64,000 nt of DNA from Sepioteuthis lessoniana (lineage: Eukaryota; Mollusca; Cephalopoda; Myopsida; Loliginidae): the NCBI GenBank assembly GCA_963585895.1, contig OY757904.1:161156742-161220741 (forward strand). Direction: 5' to 3'. How positions within the stretch are numbered: the stretch's first letter is position 1; the number at the start of each line of letters is the position of its first letter. The notes under the pieces were generated by a model, which made no database searches, was not told the DNA's origin, and saw only the letters and a program-made list of their open reading frames with translations. Positions 44,189 to 55,919 of the stretch are shown here, piece by piece. Position numbers and translations under genes: made by a program.

Positions 44189-44965
44189 ATCCCTATCAGC
44201 CATCACTTATAGCAGGTACTCCAAACTACATCCAGTGTCTGCACAGAGCATAAATATATCTAATTCCTTGCTGGTCAGTCCATACTGATGTGTCCATGCG
44301 TAGGAGTCGATGAAAGAACGATGCTTATAAGCTCATCCCTACTTCTCCAGTATGTCTTATTCGTCTTATTTGGACGGCTCGTGAGATAGGAGGTAGGTGG
44401 CCATAAAGCTGCTGTTTTGGGAGTGTTACTTCTAGGATTTGTTCAAAAGGACCCGTAGGAATCTTGTATACTTCCTATTTAGCTTTTTCTTAATGTGTTT
44501 CTAAAGCGTCCGGGTGGTGCATCCATTTAGTAGTACTGATCTTGTTACAGCTTGGAAGAAATGCTGTTTTATTTTATCTGAGAGATCAGATTTCCATATG
44601 ATCAACAACCTGTTGAGAGCAGTTCATGTCTTTGCAACGCTTTTGTTGACATTACTTTCAAGAGCTGGGATACTGCTACCGATGGATATGAACTTGTCTC
44701 CTCATTTCAGGATCTTACCACGTAAAGTGAATATAGCTCTTTTTTGTTTAAAGCACATGAACTCTGTTTTATTTTCATTTATGTAGAGGCCAGTGTCCCT
44801 TGTTGCTTGCTCCAGGCAGGTATTCAGCTTGGACAGGTGTATTTGTGAGAAGTACTAGAACATCAGCGTATTCTGCTTCTGTCATACTTTCTGTGGAATA
44901 ATGCTTACTTCTTGTCTTTTTTTTTTAATGTGAAACAATTTTCTTTAGTTAAATCTATTGAAGTT
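44127..44965 (-). pseudogene. RTE-type LINE 3' part, divergent, with (AGAT)n/(AG)n tail
   Basis: Minus-strand element. Its tail is a compound (CT)n(ATCT)n array on the plus strand (44127-44186), not (GAT)n. Coding traces from right to left include LDYVLQTSIDLTKENCF (44950), a TEAEYADVLVLLT-like motif C area, GLYINENKTEFMCFKQ, and TTWTL..-equivalents near 44510, all in broken frames. It is clearly more diverged than the other RTE copies, so it is older or a separate subfamily. Its 5' end abuts an hAT fragment. Confidence 0.75.
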
Positions 44966-45621
44966 TGTAGTACGTAATCAAGGCAGAAAGGACTTCATGG
45001 TTTTAGCCATGCGGTCAGCCACAAAGAATGATGCTTTCAGTGCAGACACATTTGTTGAAGTGGTCGTCCTAAATAATTGCTTCTGGCTTTCATGTTCACA
45101 TTTTTCTTTTCAAAAGAATGGCTTGTCTCATAATGCAGCGTGCTTGTGCTCCGTGTGGCGAAGTAATTTTGAAGGTTTCGTCGCTTCATTAACCGGTCAC
45201 CACATATTCTACAGAGCGGATGTGAAAAGTATAAATCACCTGTTGCAGTGAAACAGTAATTTAAGTTAGACTCTTGGTATTTTCTTTTAACTGCAAATTT
45301 CTTTTTGTTGGAACTCACCAATCCTTTTTATGTCTCGTCGTTGTCTCTTTTTCACCTTTTGAGGAAACTCCTATGACATTTTTTGAGACCATTTTAGCAA
45401 TGGTTAGCTTGTAAACTTACTTACACTTGGAAAAACCCGCAACCGAGTCATATATACAAGAGAGTTGTGGGTGGAAGTAGCAATTTTTCGAACTCGAATA
45501 TCCGAAAGATGACTGAAAATAAAATACGTATGGTTTTATAAATAAGTATATTCATTCTTTACGTCCCGTTACCGGTCTTCAGCCCGGTAACAGTCCTCGG
45601 TCCGGTGGTTGGGGACTCGTG
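44966..45621 (-). mobile_element. hAT-family DNA transposon fragment
   Basis: The right end (45621 leftwards, minus strand) reads GAGTCCCCAACCACCGGACC, resembling the CAGGGGTCCCCAACC-type terminal repeats of hAT elements, followed by a hairpin GTTACCGG/CCGGTAAC (45568-45591). The transposase start lies inside at 45321. The left part is cut off by the RTE at about 44965. No second terminal repeat is visible. Confidence 0.65.
45037..45321 (-). pseudogene. hAT transposase amino terminus, zf-BED-like
   Basis: A 94-codon frame reads KRKYQESNLNYCFTATGD, HPLCRICGDRLMKRRNLQNY and STLHYETSHSF. The CxxC pair followed by a distant His pair (HYETSH) fits a BED-type zinc finger, as in hAT transposases of the ZBED/SCAN-like kind (usual form: PxCxxCG...Lx...LxRHxxxxH). 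The His of the LxRH position is replaced. It ends at a stop near 45037 where the next conserved block would begin (traces to about 44990). Nonfunctional. Confidence 0.65.
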
Positions 45622-46219
45622 CTCCATCTATTCAATTCTTTTTTATTCTAAATTTTGTGTTTTTTCTCTTAATCGATAATAAATAATATCTTTTTAACGA
45701 AGTAACAATCAAGTTCCAATCATCTTCAACTTTAAACATAGCATTTCCTTATTTCTAAATTGTCAGTTACTTCTGGATCTTCAGATAATTTCTTTCTGTT
45801 TTGCTTTTTCAAACTTCAATCTGATTGTCGATTTAGGGAAATTTATCTGTTTTACAAATCATCTCCAAAAAAGAGGATTTTCCTATTTTCCCTCGACAAC
45901 AAAATAAACACGGAGAACCTGTAAAGTACGTTGTGATTTAACAAAAATAATAATTCGCAGGTAAGAAGATTTATGATTTCTATAATAACAACCATAGCTA
46001 AATAGACTTGGAATTTCATTATTCTGGATGCTAGGCATAATTTTATTTTTCGATTTTCTCTTTCTAAAATACAGATTTTCAGGCCAATGCAAACGTCATA
46101 AAAAGTTACATACATATTGCGAAAGAAATTAGTTGCAAAATACTTTTAAAGATGATCCCGACCAAAAGTGATAGGATGAGCAACAGACCTCGTGGCTAAG
46201 AGAGTCACCAACTTGTTCT
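45622..46219. other. no gene seen
   Basis: AT-rich; short minus-strand frames at 45852-46115 have no motif. Confidence 0.4.
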
Positions 46220-46258
46220 CAACTTGTTAACGGCAATCATATTGCTGTCAACAAGTTG
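46220..46258. repeat. 18-bp inverted repeat (hairpin) with 3-base loop
   Basis: CAACTTGTTAACGGCAAT (46220-46237), loop CAT, then ATTGCTGTCAACAAGTTG (46241-46258); 16 of 18 positions pair. It sits just before a (TA)n(TG)n array. Confidence 0.85.
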
Positions 46259-46282
46259 GGAAATACGCAATAGAATTGCTGT

Positions 46283-46370
<88 letters not shown>
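46283..46370. repeat. compound microsatellite (TA)n(TG)n
   Basis: (TA)n to about 46302 then (TG)n of about 68 bp. Same architecture as 26251-26353. Confidence 0.95.
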
Positions 46371-46375
<5 letters not shown>

Positions 46376-46654
46376 CAGAAACCGGAGTCGGAAATAATTC
46401 CGCCAGGACAAAAAATCATTCAACTATGAACATTTAAATTTTCCTGGTAAAGAGCTCAATGTAACTGACATCACAGAGCGATGATTCCTTTAAGAAAAAC
46501 AAAAACCAGTCACATTAGGATTATAAATTTATTTCCATCCTGTTGTGGGTTTTGATACAAGACTATTTAAATCATTTGTTATTCAATTGTAATTGTAGGT
46601 CAGTAAATAAATAAATCAAGTTCTCTGTCATTTAACAATTGGATTACTTGATAT

Positions 46655-46810
46655 ATTTTAATGGTATGTCAACCCCTCGTGGATTATTTCATGACTGTAT
46701 ATTAGTAAGTTTTGTTCCTTGTATGTTCATATTTACATTTTCGGTATGTTGTTTCTTAAGAGGTCTTTTCCACACGGTCATGTGATATCAAGTATTTCTA
46801 TGCACGAATC
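46655..46810 (-). mobile_element. repeat A, tail-side fragment
   Basis: ATGGTATGTCAACCCCTCGT followed by GGATTATTTCATG matches the tail; the core-like CATGTGATATCAAGTATTTC follows. No head block. Confidence 0.6.
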
Positions 46811-48084
46811 ACACCAATCTCGCTCTGAAGATCTCAAAGACGAACGCGTCAACCTTAAACTCTTGCAAATTTCGGTAAGCAGGTCCGGTGCGCTTATTGA
46901 CTAGTTTTTTAGACAAACATCAGTGGCCTGTCGTAAGTGAACCCAGACCTAAAATGACCGTTTTTTCTTTCTTGCATGACACATCGATTTTGTCTTTCAC
47001 AGCAAAAAATGCACGCCGCCCTGATTCTTCATTACAGTATTCTATGCCCCGACAACAAGATAGACATTTAACATATATCTTTAACTTATGAAAAGAGGAG
47101 ATTAAACCAATAATTCATTTAAGATCATTTTTCCGGCTATTCATTAGATGTTCTCAAAAGTTTGTAATGTTTCTTGAAAACGATCTCTGCAATATATGTA
47201 CAATCTCTAGTTTTCAACAAAAAATGGGATGCTAGGTGGTGACTTTTTCACCCATCGAATAATTGAATATCATACAATACTGATCACAATATAGAAATAT
47301 CTATTAAACTCAGCTGAGTCTTAAAACTAAATGTGGATCATTCAAATGTGGATCCTTCAAATGTGGATCATTCAATGGATCACTGTTAAAACGAGAACAG
47401 AGCAGGTTTACGGGTCATATAGGTCTAGATAAAAATTAAAAATTAGTAAGTTATAGTCAGGCCCAAAAATAAATTTAACTTAAAATGTAAATAGTGTTTG
47501 CCGTACAAAATGGAATCAGGGAAAGACAATCCTTTCCAACTTAGCGTTCTTGTCAATGTTCAAACCATTAATTCCCAATATGGCTGCTTTACATAAAAAA
47601 AGTTGCTTTCAGTATCCTTCACAAGCGCAATGATAAACAATACTCTCTCGTTTTTTAATTGGAAATATAGAGTTTTCATTCATCAGCTTTTTAAAATGCT
47701 CTCCCCAGCAATAAGCTGAACATGTTTTATATTCCATATAACCAATGCAAACTCACTTTGACAATACGAGAAACTTTATATCCAAATTGGTTTAGATTTT
47801 CTTTAATTTAATTTTCTTTAACACTTGAACTTATTGCCTCTTTTCTTTCATTGATTTTGCCAATTTGTTTCAATTGTTTACATTTTTAATAAGAAAAGCA
47901 GAGAGTATCAAGTGCAAGAAAGAAGAGATTGGCTTTCTTTGAAAGATTTAGTAAGAGATCTTTTTGTAATTCTTTGGGGAAATACATTTTCAATTCTTAT
48001 GGCTGGGGTTGTTGATCGGAAGAGATTGACCTTCCCTTATTTTTTTAAAATTGATTCATTATTTTCAATTTAAAAACATTGATT
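46811..48084. other. no gene seen; short tandem at 47332-47382
   Basis: Three copies of an about 17-bp unit (TTCAAATGTGGATCAT) lie at 47332-47382. Otherwise unassigned. Confidence 0.5.
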
Positions 48085-48590
48085 ATACACCTTCCAACTC
48101 TAACCCCCAAGGTTTAATATGCTACACTCCCAACACTAATCCACTGGGCAATTTCTGTATAACTGTTTAGTATGCTACACCCTCCAACCCTAACCCACAA
48201 GGTACAATCTGTATTAGTGTTTAATATGCTACACCTCCAACACTAACCTACACGGCCCTCTCTGTATTAGTGTTTAATATACTACATCCTCCCACGCTAA
48301 CCCACAAGGTACTCTCTCAATAACTTTTTAATATGCCACGCCGTTCAACACTAATCTGCGCGGCACCCTCTGTATTACGGTTCAATATGCTACGCCCTCC
48401 AAGACTAACCCACAAGGCACTCTCTTTATTACGGTTTGATATGTTACTCCCACCTACACTAACGCACAAGGTACAATATCTGTTAGTGTTTAATATGCTA
48501 CACCTCCAACACTAACCTTAATGGTCCTCTCTGTATTACTGCTTAATATACTATATCCTCCCACACTAACCCACAAAGTACCACAATAAA
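48085..48590. repeat. minisatellite of about 53-60-bp units
   Basis: About nine units built from TTTAATATGCTACACCTCCA, then ACACTAACCCACAAGGTAC, then TCTGTATTAGTG, with considerable divergence. Two alternating unit types (CCCACAAGGTAC and CACGGCCCTCTC variants) recur in the order seen at 48180-48300 and 48440-48590. Confidence 0.9.
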
Positions 48591-48974
48591 AACATCCCTA
48601 ATGCAAATTAGGACTCATTCTTTCTTTTCTACCGTATCTCAACGATGCCATTCAAGAGCCAATACAATGTCAACATCTTTCTTTTTTATTTGAACAAAGA
48701 TTCTTAATTCGTTTCTTGTCTAGTTTAGGAAGTGCTCCAAATATCTCCAAATAGATAAGAATCTTCGGATTATAATTCCTTATAGTTTTTTAACATTTCT
48801 CTGAATGAAACGATTTCATTTCCCACAGAAAACCTTAAAAAGCATTAAGAGAAATTCTTTATTGGTGAGAATAAGCTAGACTGGGTGACCAGAATTAGGA
48901 AGATTCCTGAAAGACGAGAGAAAATAGTGGAACGAAACAGTAAATATTTTGTTCAATAAAGTCAATGTCGAAAA

Positions 48975-49524
48975 TAAAGGTTAGCCTAAAGAATAGAGTG
49001 TTCGCCACTGGTCCTTGAGATCAGGGTTCAATCGCAGGTTGAGTCATACCAAAGACTCAAAAAATGGTACTTAGTGCCGCCTTGCTTAGCACTCAGCATT
49101 ATATGGTGAGGATCAAAGGTAAAGTGGAGCAATCCAAGTGTAGCAGAAAAAACTTCGCATCTTTGTTTGACGCGTAATTTAATTTGACCATTATGGTTGT
49201 CGCATATTTTCACCCAATGAGGGTGATTTGTCCCATTCTATCCGGATGACTTTCCTGGGTAAATCAAGAGCAGTGAAAGCCCGCAAAGACTCTCTCTTCC
49301 TCAGAATCTTTCGAGCAGGACGGACGTACTTTCTGTCCTCTCTCTTCTAGCAGAAGAATCATGACACCATGCGGGGAGCCATCTAGTTTATGGACCTTTG
49401 GTCTAGGATACGAAGTTCCTTCTGCTACACAAGGAATGGAGTAGCGCCATTCCCTACACCTCGGTGTAGTAGCTATTAATAAAGGGAGACTTCGGGTCAC
49501 CCTCGACTAAGGTCGCCAACTTAT
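48975..49524 (+). mobile_element. tRNA-derived SINE, copy 3, split by a TIR element
   Basis: The first half (48975-49138) has the B-box GGTTCAATCGC and the AAAATGGTACTTAGTGCCG body; the second half (49430-49524) has the CTACACCTCGGTGTAG palindrome and the TAAGGTCGCCAACTT end. Removing 49139-49433 restores the order of the intact copies. Confidence 0.85.
49139..49429. mobile_element. 291-bp TIR element (MITE-like) inside a SINE, 4-bp TSD
   Basis: Starts TGTAGCAGAA and ends TTCTGCTACA, a perfect 10-bp inverted repeat. Extending the comparison to 23 bp leaves only three mismatches (both arms contain AACTTCG at the same distance). CAAG occurs on both sides (49135-49138, 49430-49433) and occurs once in the uninterrupted SINE sequence. 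No coding capacity. The superfamily is undetermined; a 2-bp TSD with 1-bp longer repeats is the alternative parsing. Confidence 0.85.
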
Positions 49525-50041
49525 AATAGATTGAACCAACAGTTTTTTCACACACATGCACACACACACAAACATATATATATATATAGAGAGAGAGAGA
49601 GTGAGAGAGAGAAAGAGAGAGAGTCAGAGAGAGAGAGAGAGAGAGAGAAAGAGTGAAAGAGAAACTGAAAAAGAAGGTAATCCAAGAGTGATGAATTTAT
49701 TTGAAGGAAAGTCGACGGTAAAACGTTTCGGCTTTAATGAACTTTCATCAGGGCTTTAAAATGGTGAAATGAGTGTTAATAGAATAGCAACGGATGCTTC
49801 ATAAAATACAAAAAAGAGTGGAGAGTGAATACAAAGAAATATCATATAACCGTTCAGTCATTCAATCAGCGTTCTTTTTCGAAAATCTACCACGTGATTA
49901 TAAAGTCGTGACGAAGGTTTAATAAAACCGAAACGTTTCAATGTCAGCTTTCCTTCTAATAAATTCATCAATTTTGGTTTATATTGTTTTTTCAATTTTC
50001 CTCCATACTGTTGGATTATTTTCCATTACTTTCTTCCTTGA

Positions 50042-50104
<63 letters not shown>

Positions 50105-50694
50105 AGATTTAAAAATGATAAAACATATAGGAGTATTTCTTTTATATCATTTATTTTTCAAATGTTCTCAACTAATTTCGATCTTTGGTCATTGTCAAGA
50201 AAATTTTATGTGTAGAAAGATTTTTTAGAAAGTTTTTATTATATTTTTTTAAAGAGTTGATATTCTCTAAGAGAAGCAACAAAAAATAAACTGAGGATTT
50301 ATCATATCAATTTATAGAATAGAATTTACTTTTAAATACCTGCATCTGACCCATACATGATATTTGCTGCCACAGACCCTCTGTAGATGTATATAATATA
50401 TATATATATATAATGATAGAACTTCAAATAAGAAAATTTTTTGCATGAGAAGAGTGTTCGATGCTGTTCTGGTAGACCAGCTATCAAACATGTCCATAAT
50501 TCTAATATACATATGTATGTGCGTGTGTGTTTGTGTGTGTGAGTGAGAAAGAGAGAGATTGAGAGAGAGAAATAAAGAGAGAAAAATGTCAGTTCTCTTT
50601 CAGTGCAACGCACACCCGACAGTCAAATAACAAATACTTCCGAGTAAGAGAAAAATTACAATCTGATTAATCAATAAAAACTTAAAAGAAAGAT
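49525..50694. repeat. microsatellite-rich interval
   Basis: (TA)n at 49571-49588, (GA)n-rich at 49589-49671, a 58-bp (TA)n at 50044-50101, (TA)n at 50393-50412, (TG)n at 50518-50541. No gene; frames at 49556 and 50332 only read the repeats. Confidence 0.8.
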
Positions 50695-50699
50695 TGAGG

Positions 50700-51205
50700 C
50701 AGCCTAGTCGATTGAAGCTGTAGAATATACCGACAGCATCTCTGTAGAGTTGGGCATCCCTCCCCAATGACTGTCCTGAATTTGATACTAAACTAACTGA
50801 TGGTGAGCTTTGGAGAATTTCAGTAGCCCTTCGATGCCATTACTCCCAGGTACAATCTTACTCGGACAGTTACTACTTGTTACGGTCCCAACAATGGGTC
50901 AAACAGAACTACTTCATCATTCACAATGCTTGAAAACATTTATCTCAGACAAATAAAAACTATTAGTGCTAGATAGCAACACTCGGGACCATTTAAGCGT
51001 TTACAAATAAAACTATTAGCGTCAGCAATCTAAAAAGCCATTTAACTGTGTGCAAACAAATGAACGCTGGCTCTTATAAAAAAGTGTTACCTACAAACAA
51101 ATCGTTTACAAATTGTATATATTTAATGTATATATCTATAAACAGGATTCGACATTAAATAACTTACAAGGATTGATATACCGTAAAATAAAATCAATCA
51201 ACCAA
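50700..51205 (+). mobile_element. repeat A, diverged near-full copy
   Basis: Head AGCCTAGTCGATTGAAGCTG and GTAGAATATACCGACAGC, block GATGGTGAGCTTTGGAG, CTCCCAGGTACAATCTTAC, tail AACTTACAAGGATTGATATACC and an AATC-type end at 51188-51205. Confidence 0.75.
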
Positions 51206-51224
51206 TCTGATAATTTAAGGTTAT

Positions 51225-53025
51225 ATGTTCCTCTATTGTCATTTTCTTACTCATTAGAGAGTTTTTCACAGCAGTGTTAAGTAACATCAAATCTCTTCAA
51301 GTCTCCAGGACTCTTCTCTTTTGAGAATTTTTCACACCAGCGTTCTAGTGTTCCACTAAATGACAGCAAGTCTCAAGTCTCCAGGAATCTTCTTAGTACT
51401 CTAGTCGATCTCAGCAATGCTGCAATTTCGATAGTTTCTACTTATTTCCAAATCCTCCAGTCCCTGTACGCATCCTCTGGTGACTGTACAAAACAAGCCA
51501 ATTACAACTGGTATCACCGTCACTTTCATGTTCTATACTTTTTCAGTTCTCTAGCAAGGTCAGGGTATTTATCCCTCTTTTCGTTTTCCTTCAGTTTTAC
51601 TCTGTGTTAAGCCGGAACGATAAACTCCACAATTCAGCAGTTTCTTTTTTTTTTGTGACTACGACTAGGTCTAGTCGTCTAGCCAAGATTTGATGATTCG
51701 TTTGTATCTCAAAATCCCACATAATTTTGTGTGTTTTCTTGGGCGGGTTCAGTGTTGTGCATATATCATTTGTTCGTATGGTCAAATTTAAACTTCTTGT
51801 ACGATTCTCCATGGATCGCTTTCCTCACTAGGTCGGATCTTGCGTTATATTCTCTTGAAACTAATTTACTGATTTTGTTTATTATGAGATTGGTCGTTTC
51901 GTCTTAGTCGCCATCTAGTCTATATCTGCTATTTTGTTGCGTCTTGCGTTTTGTCTATTTTTGCTATGACATAGATAGTCCTTATGGCGTTGTTTTGTGC
52001 TGCTATCAGAAGAGATTCAGTTTCTCTCTTACGGTTTCTCTTTCTCAGCCATGTCCAAGTTTTATCGTGAGGTATTTTACTTGTTTGTCTCTTGAAATGT
52101 CCATACAGTTGTTTTTCTTCCAATTTTTATTTTCTGATTATAGTTGTTTTGCTGATGGTTGAGTTGTCTGTATTGTTTCTGGTGGCTGTAATTAGTCTTA
52201 CTCAGCATTTTCTAATATAATCTTCTAGTCTTTGTATCAATGCATCGACGCTCTATTTAATGCAGGCGAGCCCTCTTCCTTCATTTCTTGAAACATACAG
52301 TATGCCTACGTAATTTCTGGGATGTAGGGCGTTATGGATCGTAATAAGTTTTCTTGTTCCCAAGTCCATTTGTTGAAGTTTTTCTTTCGTTCACTATAAG
52401 AATGGTCCGGAGTATCATACGAGGGGGATAACCCAAATATTTATCCATTTGATAGAATTTCTGCTATGTAGTTTGGTTTTAAGAAGTTTTTTTTCTTTCT
52501 CCTGACCTAATCGATTTTTTTTTTCATCTTTGCATGTCTAATTGCGTCCGTTTCCAATATTCCAAAGTATTTGTAAGTTTCTCTGAGCGTTCTGATTTTT
52601 TCTTGATTTGGTAGTTCTATTCCTTCCGTCATTTGTCGTTTTCCGCTTTTCATTAATAGTATAACTCATTTTTCTATGCCATATTCAATCCCTATATATT
52701 CACTCTATATCCTCATTGCCTATATTAGGGTTTCTAATTCTTTTTCCTTTTTGGCAAAGTTTAAAGTCGTCCATGTACATTAGGTGGTTAATTTTTTTTT
52801 TTCTTGCGATTTTTGAAGTTTGCATCCACCAGTGCATTTCCCAAGTAAGTGATTCAGTAGTATCATCGCTATTACAAATATTAATTGTGATAGCGCATTT
52901 CCTTGGAAGATAACTCCATAGATTTTCACCTCGGTTAAGCTTTTACCTCCAGCTTATAGCTCGACTCTCCAGTTTTCCATGGAATTTCGACAAACTTTGT
53001 CTTCGTCGGATATTTTGTATATTTT
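51225..53025 (-). mobile_element. R4-like LINE (copy d), 3' part
   Basis: Minus-strand carboxy-terminal half of the copy whose 5' half is at 56984-59290. From right to left: thumb area near 52330-52400, then the block equivalent to EEKQLYGHFKRQTSKIPHDK (52060-52123) and KTWTWLRKRNRKRETESLLI, QNNAIRTIYVIAKIDKTQ, then the endonuclease region IMWDFEIQTNHQILARRLDL (51650-51720; ARRLD as in copy b) and VVTKKKETAELW. The 3' end is about 51225. Stops and shifts throughout. Confidence 0.75.
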
Positions 53026-53195
53026 AACCGTCGAGAGTAAGGCCCCGAAACGGTGCACATTCTCTCCTGGTGACCCCAAAACAAGCATGGGGTTAAAACT
53101 GCTCGGTGGAAATAAGAAAGGCTAAAGGAGCGTTTTCTATTCGCTCACTTTTTGGTGAGTTTCTGTTACTTGGTAAGTAACTTTCTTCTTCAGAC
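53026..53195 (+). repeat. left direct repeat of the Hero-like element
   Basis: Shares about 90 percent identity by eye with 56812-56983, including GGCCCCGAAACGGTGCACAT and GGCTAAAGGAGCGTTTTCTA. Two neighbouring small hairpins are conserved in both copies: CTCAC-TTTTTG-GTGAG and CTTAC-TTG-GTAAG. Confidence 0.9.
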
Positions 53196-53292
53196 CTATG
53201 GATTGTCCGTTGACTTTCAGGAACAGACTGAATAGCGACTGGGAACAGACCAGCTGACACCTGGAAAGACAGGGGACTCTGGGAAATACCAG

Positions 53293-54162
53293 ATGATCTC
53301 ACCAGGCCAGCAACCCAGGGATCATAGTTCAATAGCTACAGACACAACGAACAGAAAATGCCCTCAGGATCCACCGAAAGGGAGGGAGGATGATGGATCC
53401 AAACGGAACAAACGACAACGAACACTGAACGAAAAAAGGACTAGGATTAAAGAAAACCGTACGGACTTTTCATGTGTCTGCAGTCAGAAATCCAGCTCCC
53501 TAAAAGGATTGAAGATTCATAGAACAAAAATGGGTTGTGCTTCTCAGATAGCGACTCAAGAGCAGCGCTCTGTCAACGCAGATAAGACGTCGGAAAATCA
53601 AAGCCAGGAAGTAAACCACAGTGCTGAGGATATCCAAGCTGTTGGATCGAAGGATGAGACGCAACACAAATTGCCAAAAATCAAATTTCCACCAGCGTGT
53701 GACTCTGAAGCTTGGACCATGTTTGATTATGCCATAAGCAAGACACTTGATAAAAAGCTGGGAAAGAAGAAGAATAACCAGCGGCTTAACGAGAGCGGTC
53801 TTGTCATCTATGAGGTCTGTAAGGAAATCTCTGGTGTAAAAGAAACCATTAATAAGCCACCAGCCAAAGAGAATAGACGTCAAAGAATGATGAAGGATCT
53901 CAGGAACAAGAAGAAAAACCTAAAAAGGCAAATCCGTTTAGCCAATTTTGATGAAAAGGATGGTTTGCTCAAGATTTGGCAAGACCTCAAAGAAAAACAC
54001 AACGCTCTCAGCAGGGCGGAAAACCAGAGAAAGAGACGAGTGAAACGAAGGAAAGAGCAAGGGCATTTCTTCAAGAACCATACAAATATGCAAGGAACAT
54101 ATTTGATAAACCGAAATCGGGCGAGCTCAAAACAGAGAAAAATCTTCTGGAAAAATATCTAA
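53293..54162 (+). pseudogene. Hero-like protein, amino-terminal part with zinc finger
   Basis: A 289-codon frame. After a basic, low-complexity start (KGREDDGSKRNKRQRTLNEK) it has DFSCVCSQKSSSLKGLKIHR followed by TKMGC, a CxCx(12)HxxxxC-type zinc finger as found in the amino-terminal region of R2-type proteins. Then come KLPKIKFPPACDSEAWTMFD, SKTLDKKLG and a very basic helix-rich stretch (RRQRMMKDLRNKKKNLKRQI) that may bind nucleic acid. The Met at 53293 is the first in frame, but a start further on cannot be excluded. A frameshift around 54060 moves the reading to the next frame (53976-54377). Confidence 0.75.
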
Positions 54163-55440
54163 AAGATATGTACTCTGACCCCAGACGACATATTCCCCTA
54201 GAAAATAATAGCAACCTGGTTTTGCCTGCCAGTCCTAAAGAGGAGTTCGATATGAAGCCTCCCACACGCGAGGAAATAAAACGTATAGTGAGCAAAAGCA
54301 GAAACAAATCTACTCCTGGCCCGAATGGAATACCTTTCCTGCTATATAAAAAAATTCCCAAAGTGGCTACATGCTAACTTAAAGTTGGCATGGAAAAACC
54401 GTCATATCAGCGACCAGTGGATGATAGCTGACGGGGTATTCATACCCAAAGAACGGAATTCGAAGGACATCCAGCAATTTCGGCCAATCTCTCTACTCAA
54501 CGTAGAAGGAAAGATATTTTTAGCGGTTTTGGCATCAAGACTAACCAAATACCTTCTCACAAATGAGTATATCGATACCTCTGTACAGAAGGGAGATATT
54601 CCCGGAATAGCTGGTTGTTTGGAACATGGGAACGTGATTTGGGAAGCTATTCAAAAAGCTAAAGCTAACAAAAAGGATTTGGATGTCATTTGGTTGGATT
54701 TGGCTAAGGCCTATGGATCGGTACCTCACCAAATAATACATTTGTCTCTTCAAATGTACCATGTTCCTGCGGAAATATCCAGTATGCTAAGCACTTACTT
54801 CAACAGATTCCGCATGTGATTCACCACAAAAGATTTTACAACAAACTGGACGAGACTTGAGGTTGGAATTGCAATGGGATGTACAGTCTCAGCTGTACTT
54901 TTCGTCTTATCAATGCAGCTGCTTCTTAAAGCGACAGAGAACAAATCAAATTTTGTTGAATTTGGTAGAGGCTGTCAAATGCCACCAGTTGAAGGCCTTT
55001 ATGCATGGCACGACAATTTTATCATCCAAAGAATTTACTACACGGAAGCTAATAAGCTTTATGGATGAGCTGTCTGGTGTAGAATGAAATTTAAACCCCA
55101 AAAGTCCAGAAGTCTCTCCCTAAGGAGAGGGAAGTTAAATCAAAATGTTAATTTTGAAATAGGTGCTCAAAGAATCCCTACGGTGTCTGATCTGCCGGTA
55201 AAAAGCCTGGGACGTTGGTATGATGAGTCTATGAAAGATACCAACCAAGTAAAAGAGACATCCAAAACTTTACAAGAAGGGCTACTTAAGATCGATTGCT
55301 GTCCTCTGCAAGGGAAATATAAAGTATGGTGCCTTCAGCATGTATTTATCCAAATGCTATGGTGGCCCCTCTTTGTATATGAAATTTCGACGAGTGCAGT
55401 TGAGAAGATGGAGGCAAAGATAAATAAATTTACCTGAAAA
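54060..55440 (+). pseudogene. Hero-like reverse transcriptase, broken
   Basis: Frame 54060-54377 reads YKYARNIFDKPKSGELKTEK, LEKYLKDMYSDPRRHIPL and KSRNKSTPGPNGIPFLLYKK (RT entry motif). After a shift near 54350 the next frame gives WMIADGVFIPKERNSKDIQQ, FRPISLLNVEGKIFLAVLAS, GIAGCLEHGNVIWEAIQKAK and VIWLDLAKAYGSVPH (motif A Asp). After a stop near 54819 comes IAMGCTVSAVLFVLSMQLLL (motif B) and GLYAWHDNFI, which occupies the place of the usual xxDD box but reads HDN, so a catalytic Asp is missing. MKFKPQKSRSLSLRRGKL (55084) closes the palm. Confidence 0.8.
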
Positions 55441-55919
55441 TGGTTGGGGTTACCTCCAGGTTTGTCTAATGTTGCAATGTACTGCAGACAAGCAAAACTG
55501 AAATTGCCACTGAAATCGATTATGTAAAGTCAGACTTCAAATGATGTTAGATGACTCCAAGGATAAAGTGATAAAATTATTAAACCCTACAAAACAGGAA
55601 GAAAGTGGAAAGGCAAAGATACTATAATAACAGCTAAGGAAAACCTAGCTTTCAAAGAAATAATTGGTCTCACTCAAACAGGGAGACAAGGTTTAGGAGC
55701 AAATGAAAAGAAAGGGTGGTCACAAGCTAATGGTAAAGATCGCCGCGACATGGTCATTCGGGAAGTAAGAAACGAAGAGGATAAAAAAAAGACTCATAAA
55801 AGGAGTACAACAGTCCCAACAAGGTCAATGGACAAGCTGGGAGGAGGCACTGCAAAGGTCTATTACTTGGAAAGACATTTGGCAAATGGATTCACCCAAG
55901 TTAAGTTTTTTAATACGTT

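Noticed and set aside
53026..53070. ACCGTC ... GAAACGGT in the direct repeats as a hammerhead ribozyme
   Set aside because: The cleavage-like and GAAAC-like boxes can pair as a stem, but the essential CTGATGA box is absent and only about 17 bases lie between them. An HDV-like fold could not be drawn convincingly either.
53500..54361. Minus-strand frames of 127, 64 and 96 codons
   Set aside because: They are antisense shadows of the Hero-like protein on the plus strand.
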